DNA of 64,000 bases from an uncultured Clostridium sp. (GTDB lineage Bacteria; Bacillota; Clostridia; Oscillospirales; Acutalibacteraceae): contig CAKUYY010000004.1 in NCBI GenBank assembly GCA_934717555.1, forward strand, positions 1 to 64,000. Reading direction: 5' to 3'. This document shows, piece by piece, positions 58,496 to 64,000 of this stretch (within the stretch, counting starts at the first letter, position 1; every line of letters starts with the position of its first letter). The translations under genes and the position numbers were made by a program. Under the pieces are notes generated by a model that did not search any database, was not told the DNA's origin, and saw nothing but the letters and a program-made list of their open reading frames with translations.

Positions 58496-59172
58496 TGGTG
58501 GACGATGAGAAAGAAATTGCAGATCTGATAGAGGTCTATCTGCGCAATGAAGGCCTTTGCGTCCATACCTGCTACGATGCCAGCCAGGCTTTGCGGATTG
58601 TACACGATATCCCTTTGGACCTAGCGGTTCTGGACGTTATGCTGCCAGATCTGAATGGATTTGAACTTTGTAAGCGGATACGGGAAAGACACACATTTCC
58701 TATCATCATGCTCACGGCCAAGGTAGAGGATATTGATAAGATTACAGGTTTGGCCATAGGGGCGGATGATTATATTACAAAACCTTTTCAGCCAATGGAA
58801 CTGCTGGCCAGGGTAAAGGCTCAGATACGGCGTTATACTACGTACAATACAGGGATGTATTCCAAGAATCAGAATATTCTGGAATTTTCAGGCCTGGTAA
58901 TCAACAAAGATACCCACGAATGTTCCTTATATGGAAGAACTCTGTCCCTTACACCGACTGAATTTTCACTACTCTGGATTTTATGTGAACATCGGGGAAA
59001 AGTGTTGTCCTCTGAAGAACTGTTTGAAAAGGTATGGGGAGAAAAATATTTGGAATCCAATAATACCGTGATGGTGCATATCCGGCGGTTAAGAGAAAAA
59101 ATGGGGGAAACGCCGCGCCATCCGAAATTCATCAAAACCGTGTGGGGAGTTGGATATAAAATTGAAGGATAA
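58480..59172 (+). CDS. OmpR-family response regulator, VanR-like
   Basis: A 230-residue regulator. Receiver domain with acidic pair DDE at 8-10 and phosphoacceptor Asp52 (VLDVMLPDLNG), Lys in TKPFQP. Winged-helix DNA-binding domain at about 130-230 (LTPTEFSLLWILCEHRGKVLSSEELFEKVWG). Followed by a VanS-like kinase (23-base overlap) and a VanY-like carboxypeptidase. The set resembles the regulators of VanG-type clusters, but no ligase is present. Confidence 0.9.
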   Translation: MPEVLVVDDEKEIADLIEVYLRNEGLCVHTCYDASQALRIVHDIPLDLAVLDVMLPDLNGFELCKRIRERHTFPIIMLTAKVEDIDKITGLAIGADDYITKPFQPMELLARVKAQIRRYTTYNTGMYSKNQNILEFSGLVINKDTHECSLYGRTLSLTPTEFSLLWILCEHRGKVLSSEELFEKVWGEKYLESNNTVMVHIRRLREKMGETPRHPKFIKTVWGVGYKIEG

Positions 59173-60259
59173 CTTACTGCATTCGTTTCGGTGGCATATT
59201 ACACTGGAAATTATTTTAAAAATATTGGCATGTTTGGTATTGTTTGGATTATTTTTATGGTTGATTGACGGCATATTTAACGATCTTCTTGCGGAAATCA
59301 TCAGCCAAACGAATCCTGGACTGTACACTTTTTTGGTGCAGAATAAAACGACTATTTTATTGCTTATATTTATCCTTTCCATAATATTATCTGTTGTTTT
59401 TACCATTCGGAAGATGACCCAGTATATCCTTTTGCTCGTAAAGGCTATCCAGCATGCCTTTGAAAAGAATGAGACCCTGATTTCTTTGCCTGCTGACTTC
59501 CGTGAAATAGAGAACCAATTAAATACCATTAAATATGAAAGTTTGCGCAATGAACAGGCAGCGCGGGAAGCGGAACAGAAGAAAAATGATTTGGTTGTTT
59601 ATCTGGCTCATGATTTAAAGACCCCGCTCACATCTGTCATTGGATATCTCAGCCTGCTGGAGGAAGGATCGGACTTACCAGAAGAAATCAGAAAGAAATA
59701 TGTAGGGATTTCCTTAGAGAAAGCCCTTCGTTTGGAGGACCTCATCAACGAATTTTTCGATATTACAAGGTTTAGTCTACAAAATATCCAGCTTAATCCC
59801 ACAGAGATTGCCCTGTCTGTGATGATGAATCAGATGGTGGAAGAATTCTATCCGCAGCTCAAAGAAAAGGGGCTGCGCTGTGAGGTGGAAGGGCAGCAAC
59901 AGGTATATTGCTGGGGAGACGCGGATAAACTGGCGCGGGTCTTTGATAATTTACTCAGGAACGCTATTTTATATAGCAGGGAAAATAGCTTAATACGCAT
60001 CGGAATTTGGCAGGGAAATGGACGAGTTGTCATAAAATTCCGAAATGTAGGAAGAAAAATCCCAGAATACCAGCTGCAAAATATCTTTGAGAAATTTTTC
60101 CGTTTAGACGAATCACGTTCTACTCGAACAGGAGGGGCAGGTTTAGGCTTAGCTATCGCCAAAGAGATTGTAGAACTGCATAAGGGGGTTATTTACGCTG
60201 AGAGCAATGACCAGTATACCGAGTTTAGCGTTTCTCTTCCTAGCAGCCCCCGTTCTTAG
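59150..60259 (+). CDS. Sensor histidine kinase, VanS-like
   Basis: A 369-residue membrane kinase with helices at about 20-42 and 68-87 and a short outside loop. The H-box is VVYLAHDLKTPLTSVIGYL with His154, followed by the ATPase motifs NLLRNAILYS, FEKFFRLDESRS and GGAGLGLAIAKEIVELH. This H-box is very close to that of VanS of the VanG/VanE class. The start is TTG 59150 inside the regulator gene; TTG 59162 is also possible. It likely senses wall stress. Confidence 0.88.
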   Translation: MDIKLKDNLLHSFRWHITLEIILKILACLVLFGLFLWLIDGIFNDLLAEIISQTNPGLYTFLVQNKTTILLLIFILSIILSVVFTIRKMTQYILLLVKAIQHAFEKNETLISLPADFREIENQLNTIKYESLRNEQAAREAEQKKNDLVVYLAHDLKTPLTSVIGYLSLLEEGSDLPEEIRKKYVGISLEKALRLEDLINEFFDITRFSLQNIQLNPTEIALSVMMNQMVEEFYPQLKEKGLRCEVEGQQQVYCWGDADKLARVFDNLLRNAILYSRENSLIRIGIWQGNGRVVIKFRNVGRKIPEYQLQNIFEKFFRLDESRSTRTGGAGLGLAIAKEIVELHKGVIYAESNDQYTEFSVSLPSSPRS

Positions 60260-60306
60260 GAAATACATGGATACAAAAAGATAGTTTATAACGAATTGTC
60301 AGAAAA

Positions 60307-60318
60307 ATGTAAGAAATT
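60307..60318 (+). promoter_or_regulatory. Possible VanR-type operator before the vanY-like gene
   Basis: The 12 bases ATGTAAGAAATT match 9 of 11 fixed positions of TCGTANGAAATT, the consensus I recall for VanR sites. They lie about 75 bases before the carboxypeptidase start. Recalled consensus, not searched. Confidence 0.4.
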
Positions 60319-60393
60319 AAACAGAAAAAAGTAAAAATCCTCCTCTGTTACCATGATAAACTTTGGGTATCATAATACCAGGAGGAAGTAATT

Positions 60394-61380
60394 ATGGCAA
60401 AATATACAGCAAGTAAACGGAATATTTGGATCAAACGGGCGATCCTTTTTTCTATTTTTCTGGTACTGGCCATTGGGGTTTCCCTTGTAGCGGGTTATCT
60501 ATTTGTAGAATATTTTCAACCGTCTCCTGTTTCTACACAGGCAGAAAAGAAAACATTAGGAGTAACAGAAACTGTGTCTTCTATAGAACTTGAAGAATAT
60601 GAGAAAATTGTCAAAGAAGAGACGGAAATATATAAAGGCCCTTTGATCCTGGTGAACAATCAAAACCTGTACCAGTTTACTGAGGAAGAAGAACTGGTGT
60701 CAGTTTTGGAAGAAAAGCAAGAAGACTATCAGGTAAGTGACCGCACTGTCAAGGTGAATCAGATGGTAATGGAACCACTGGACAAAATGATCCGCGATTT
60801 CCAACAAGAGACGGGGTTTCGTGACCTGCTGGTTGCCAGCGGTTACCGTTCCAAAGAGTTACAGTCTTCTCTATTTGAGCGGGAAGCGCAGGCGAAAGGG
60901 GAACAAGAGGCGTCTTTGTGGGTGGCGCAGCCGGGGGGCAGCGAGCATCACACTGGATATGGAATGGATTTCAGCATCTATACCAGTCAGGGCGTCAGCC
61001 TGGACTATACAGGGACGGGAGAGTGCTCCTGGCTGAACCAAAACTGTTATCAATATGGCTTTGTGGTGCGTTTTCCAGAGGATAAGGAAGAACTGACCGG
61101 GATTGACTACGAGCCATGGCATTTTCGTTATGTGGGAATTCCACATGCTTATATGATGACAAAAAATAATCTTTGCTTGGAAGAGTATATTTCTTTTTTG
61201 AAGCAGTACCCATTCGATCAGCAGCACTTAGATGTGCAGGATGAGCAGGGAAACCGGTATGTCATTTATTATGTAAAGTCCCAAGGGGAAAAAACAGAAG
61301 TGCCAGTTCCCAAGGAACAGGAATATGACATTTCCGGAAATAATCAGGATGGATTTATTGTTACAGTAAAGCAGGCATAG
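60394..61380 (+). CDS. M15-family D,D-carboxypeptidase, VanY-like
   Basis: A 328-residue membrane-anchored enzyme with one N-terminal helix (about 12-36). The catalytic zinc site is His185 and Asp192 in SEHHTGYGMDFS, and Glu240 with His243 in YEPWHFRYVG. LLVASGYRSKELQ is the conserved preceding block. It removes the terminal D-Ala from wall pentapeptides. About 80 residues of extra sequence follow the catalytic domain. The position behind a VanR/VanS pair suggests induction under wall stress, and a VanR-like site stands in its upstream region. Confidence 0.9.
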   Translation: MAKYTASKRNIWIKRAILFSIFLVLAIGVSLVAGYLFVEYFQPSPVSTQAEKKTLGVTETVSSIELEEYEKIVKEETEIYKGPLILVNNQNLYQFTEEEELVSVLEEKQEDYQVSDRTVKVNQMVMEPLDKMIRDFQQETGFRDLLVASGYRSKELQSSLFEREAQAKGEQEASLWVAQPGGSEHHTGYGMDFSIYTSQGVSLDYTGTGECSWLNQNCYQYGFVVRFPEDKEELTGIDYEPWHFRYVGIPHAYMMTKNNLCLEEYISFLKQYPFDQQHLDVQDEQGNRYVIYYVKSQGEKTEVPVPKEQEYDISGNNQDGFIVTVKQA

Positions 61381-61403
61381 GGGAAAAGTGAATACTACTT
61401 TTT

Positions 61404-61433
61404 AGAGAGGCTCTTTCCGGGCCTCTCTTTTTT
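61404..61433 (+). terminator. Terminator after the vanY-like gene
   Basis: AGAGAGGC pairs with GCCTCTCT, followed by a run of T. Confidence 0.85.
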
Positions 61434-61446
61434 GATTGCTATCATT

Positions 61447-61500
61447 CGGAAAAAGAAAAACGCCCATCCTCCTCCCAATGTTATGAGAAGGAGATGGACG
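61447..61500 (-). terminator. Terminator after the GNAT gene at 61518-62021
   Basis: On the minus strand an imperfect stem built from AGGAG/CTCCT and GATGG/CCATC segments, then TTTTTCTTTTTCC. Confidence 0.7.
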
Positions 61501-61517
61501 CTATACTTTTTAAGGAT

Positions 61518-62021
61518 TTATTTTTGAGCAATGGCCAGTTCCATAATATCATCATCCATGACATAACCCTGTCCGATATCTGTTGCCAGTTCCCTGGTTT
61601 TTACAAAACCCAAGCTTTTGTAAGCGGCAATAGAATTGGCGTTATGTTTATTGACGGTCAGCCAGATATGGTTCCATCCATTTTTCTGGCACAATAGGGT
61701 GAGGTAATGGATGGCACAGGTAGAAAGCTTTTTTCCGCGGAAAGGACGACGGATATAAATTTTGCTGAGAAACAGGGAACTGTCTTCCGGATGGATCGCA
61801 AGATATCCCACTGCTTCCCCGCCGTAGCAGATCCAGTAATACTGATACCCTTCCTGAATCTGTTGGGCAATTGCCGCTGGCGATTGGAACGTTTTGACCA
61901 TATAATCAATCTGTCCATCACTGATAATACCCGCGTAATGCTCTCTCCAAATTTCTTCGGCCATCCGGCTAACCTGATCCGCTTCCTCAAAGGATACCGG
62001 CTTAATTTCTCTAATATCCAT
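61518..62021 (-). CDS. GNAT-family N-acetyltransferase
   Basis: A 167-residue acetyltransferase. The acetyl-CoA loop is YIRRPFRGKKLSTCAIHYL and the C-terminal motif is VNKHNANSIAAYKSLGFVK. The opening DIREIKPVSFEEADQVSRMAEEIW and HYAGIISDGQIDYMV place it in a frequent Firmicute subgroup with unknown substrate. AAGGAGAGG precedes the ATG. Confidence 0.9.
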   Translation of the reverse strand: MDIREIKPVSFEEADQVSRMAEEIWREHYAGIISDGQIDYMVKTFQSPAAIAQQIQEGYQYYWICYGGEAVGYLAIHPEDSSLFLSKIYIRRPFRGKKLSTCAIHYLTLLCQKNGWNHIWLTVNKHNANSIAAYKSLGFVKTRELATDIGQGYVMDDDIMELAIAQK

Positions 62022-62055
62022 AGGATTCCTCTCCTTATATAAAATTCATATGATA

Positions 62056-62085
62056 AAGCGGGACCTTTTCCTAAAAGGCCCCGCC
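62056..62085 (-). terminator. Probable terminator after dacF-like gene
   Basis: A 12-base stem (62058-62069 with 62073-62084) with a three-base loop; on the minus strand only a weak T-tract (TTTATCAT) follows. Confidence 0.5.
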
Positions 62086-62153
62086 TATCTCTTTTTAGAA
62101 GACTTCACGGAAAGACATTTTTTCTGTAAACGCTCATGGACTTCCAAAATCCA

Positions 62154-63494
62154 TTACAGATTGCGATATTTTTTTACTTTTCTACGGCGTTTATTCCGTT
62201 TGTTGTAGATAGTGGAGATCACCAGGTAGACGACAAACAGGATAACGAGCAGGCCAACCGCCAACAGAAACCATTTGGACGTTACCACATTCTTTATCCC
62301 GTTCATCAGATAAAGAAGCTCGCTGCGTTCGACATCCTCACTGGCCACCAAGTTAACAGTAGCCAATTCCTGGTTGGCATAGCTCAAAGTGGCGGAACCC
62401 AATACAGTCCCCTGCTTGACAGGAGCGGTGACATTGGCCACCACATCGTCGTTTGGGGTAATCGTAATACTAGAGGGGTCCACATCGGAAGGGAGGAGGG
62501 CTTCCACAGCCTCTTCCGGGTACAGATGTAAGCGGTCTTTTTGCCAAGCCAATTCCAAAGGAATTTCGGCTACTACTTTATCCTTGGATACGATCACCTT
62601 TTTTTCCAGGTTTTCAAACGCCCATTTATACAGCCTTCTGCTATCCACCATAGCTCCATCGTATTTCAGACCGTCGTCGTCTTTATCTTTTCCTCCTAAA
62701 GCTACACAAAGATAGGAATATCCGTCTTTCATAGCGCTGGAAACCAAACATTTTCCAGATTCATCTAACCATCCAGTTTTGATTCCTTTGACATATTGAT
62801 AATAATATACACTGCTGGACACCATCATGGAATTGGTATTTTGTAGGGTTTTAGGGGTGGATCTGACGTTGGAAGGGGGAAGCTCATAGGTCGTTTTACT
62901 GGTGATTTCCATAAATTTAGGGGTATCCATGGCGTGACGCGCTATTTTTGCCAGGTCTTCCGCCGTGGTATAGTGTTCGGGGTCATACAACCCATGAGGA
63001 TTCATAAAGTGGGTGTGAGAACAACCTAGTTCCTGCGCTTTTTCATTCATCATATCGACAAAAGCCTGGATATCACCGTTTCCCACATAATCTGCCAGTA
63101 CCATGGCGGCATCGTTTCCGGAAGGAAGCATCAGGCAATGGAGCAGCTGGGTAACGGTGAGCTCTTCATTGGGCAACACGCCGGAAAGGGAGCTTCCGGT
63201 TCCCGCCAATAGATCCAATACCTCAGGTTTTGCCGTGACCACAGTATTATCAGGATCTTCCACATGCTCAATGGTGACAATGTAGGTCATGATTTTGGTA
63301 GTGGAGGCAGGGGCACGCTCTTCCTGGGAGTTTTTCTCATAGACAGGAGTTTCAAAATTTAAATTGTAGAGATATAAGGATTCCGTGGTAGTCTCTACAT
63401 CGTTTTGAAAGGTAGCCGCCTGTGTAGAAAACAAGGGGCAGGCCATGCTGACTACGATCAGAACAGAAAGAAGAAGAATTAACTTTTTTCTCAT
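62154..63494 (-). CDS. D-alanyl-D-alanine carboxypeptidase, DacF/PBP5 type
   Basis: A 446-residue penicillin-binding protein with a signal peptide (1-27), the active Ser64 in STTK, SGN at 125-127 and KTG at 239-241, the full S11 set. The PBP5-like C-terminal beta domain is followed by one membrane helix near 410-430 and a very basic tail. It trims pentapeptides in the wall. GGAGG lies before the ATG, with a promoter further upstream. DacF is linked to spore cortex in Bacillus, but vegetative paralogues look alike. Confidence 0.92.
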   Translation of the reverse strand: MRKKLILLLSVLIVVSMACPLFSTQAATFQNDVETTTESLYLYNLNFETPVYEKNSQEERAPASTTKIMTYIVTIEHVEDPDNTVVTAKPEVLDLLAGTGSSLSGVLPNEELTVTQLLHCLMLPSGNDAAMVLADYVGNGDIQAFVDMMNEKAQELGCSHTHFMNPHGLYDPEHYTTAEDLAKIARHAMDTPKFMEITSKTTYELPPSNVRSTPKTLQNTNSMMVSSSVYYYQYVKGIKTGWLDESGKCLVSSAMKDGYSYLCVALGGKDKDDDGLKYDGAMVDSRRLYKWAFENLEKKVIVSKDKVVAEIPLELAWQKDRLHLYPEEAVEALLPSDVDPSSITITPNDDVVANVTAPVKQGTVLGSATLSYANQELATVNLVASEDVERSELLYLMNGIKNVVTSKWFLLAVGLLVILFVVYLVISTIYNKRNKRRRKVKKYRNL

Positions 63495-63528
63495 AGAACT
63501 TTTGCCTCCAATATGGTATGATATTTTT

Positions 63529-63557
63529 ATTCTACAATAGTTTCAAAACAAAGGCAA
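63529..63557 (-). promoter_or_regulatory. Promoter of the DacF-type gene
   Basis: On the minus strand TTGCCT (63557-63552), 17 bases, TAGAAT (63534-63529). Confidence 0.5.
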
Positions 63558-63591
63558 ATGAAAATTTTGAAATAATTGGGAGGGTTTTACC

Positions 63592-64000
63592 TTGATTTTT
63601 GTAACAGGAGATACCCACGGGGACCTGCATCGATTTGACAATCCTGTGGTGAAAAAGATGAAAAAAGAAGATACGCTGATTATCTGCGGCGACTTTGGAT
63701 TTATCTGGGAAGGGAACGATCAGGAAAGGAAAATACTGGAAAAATTGGGGAAGAAAAAATATCAAATCCTTTTTGTGGACGGAGCTCATGAGAATTTTGA
63801 TCTGCTGGATCAGTATCCTGTAGAGGAGTGGCATGGAGGAAAAGTTCACCATATCTGCGGAAACATCTACCATCTGATGCGGGGGCAGATTTATGAGCTG
63901 GAGGGAAAGAAAGTATTGGCCTTCGGTGGCGGGGAGAGCCCGGACCGGGAAATGCGGGTGGAAGCCGGCAGATGGTGGGCGCGCCAAATTCCAAATATCA
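63592..64000 (+). CDS. Metallophosphoesterase (3' end outside window)
   Basis: A TTG-started frame of at least 136 codons, eight bases after GGGAGGG, running off the right edge. Metal-binding blocks are GDTHGDLHRFD and IICGDFGFIW. The third block reads VDGAHENFDLL, where relatives have GNHEN, so the metal-binding Asn is replaced by Ala. EEWHGGKVHHI and LMRGQIYELEGKKVLAFGGG follow as in the calcineurin-like family. Substrate unknown. Confidence 0.85.
   Translation, partial: MIFVTGDTHGDLHRFDNPVVKKMKKEDTLIICGDFGFIWEGNDQERKILEKLGKKKYQILFVDGAHENFDLLDQYPVEEWHGGKVHHICGNIYHLMRGQIYELEGKKVLAFGGGESPDREMRVEAGRWWARQIPNI

Noticed and set aside
57719..61380. A vancomycin resistance operon
   Set aside because: Only the regulator, kinase and carboxypeptidase are similar; the ligase and dipeptidase genes required for resistance are absent.

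Overview
The window reads as a stretch of chromosome from an anaerobic, low-to-mid-GC Firmicute of the class Clostridia, probably a gut Oscillospiraceae/Acutalibacteraceae-type organism. The pointers are SpoVT (endospore lineage), the LL-diaminopimelate aminotransferase route (DapL), a split transketolase, OadG/OadB of a sodium-pumping decarboxylase, DUF1836 and DUF896 proteins, a Cys-type sulfatase and Gram-positive promoters and terminators. I saw no rRNA, tRNA, CRISPR array, insertion sequence or prophage. The species call is inference.

Layout. 0-3.7 kb: the end of an ABC-2 permease, a DUF815 ATPase and a lipoprotein joining a metal/cobalamin-type binding protein to a peptidoglycan-binding domain. 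3.7-6.1 kb (minus): a SurA_N-like membrane protein and two tandem paralogues of an unrecognised single-pass protein, each directly preceded by the decayed 3' end of another gene. 6.4-15.5 kb: spoVT, then rimP-nusA-ylxR-ylxQ-infB-rbfA-nrnA-truB-ribF. 15.6-23.4 kb: alr, a 38-codon small ORF, a Nudix hydrolase, an M14 peptidase, an ABC-F ATPase with a degenerate second site, and a minus-strand flavodoxin/DUF1836/AraC group. 23.6-28 kb: oadG-oadB and pcrA.

28.4-40.7 kb is a nitrogen-assignment locus: asnA (minus) faces away from glnA-ANTAR regulator-carA-carB::dapF-pyrG-nadE-dapL. Most of these enzymes make or spend ammonia or glutamine. Both divergent promoters are near-perfect sigma-A promoters followed within about ten bases by a terminator hairpin, and both leaders can form a small hairpin with the same AAAGGC hexaloop, which fits the A1/G4 rule for ANTAR antiterminator targets. 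The carB and dapF reading frames are joined into one 1346-codon gene.

40.7-55.2 kb: a B12-radical SAM protein, an SDR-sulfatase operon, DUF896, ApgM, a CPBP protease, tadA (possibly starting at ATA), GNAT, AraC, an M29 aminopeptidase, a LUD protein, a MATE exporter and deoD-cdd. 55.2-64 kb: a structured leader before a split transketolase, DUF1638, a VanR/VanS/VanY-like group without the resistance ligases, GNAT, a DacF-type carboxypeptidase and the start of a metallophosphoesterase.

The points I rate highest are the ANTAR/attenuator circuit of the nitrogen locus, the CarB-DapF fusion, the ABC-F protein whose second ATP site lacks both the P-loop lysine and the Walker B glutamate, and the tandem decayed two-gene modules at 4.5-6.1 kb.
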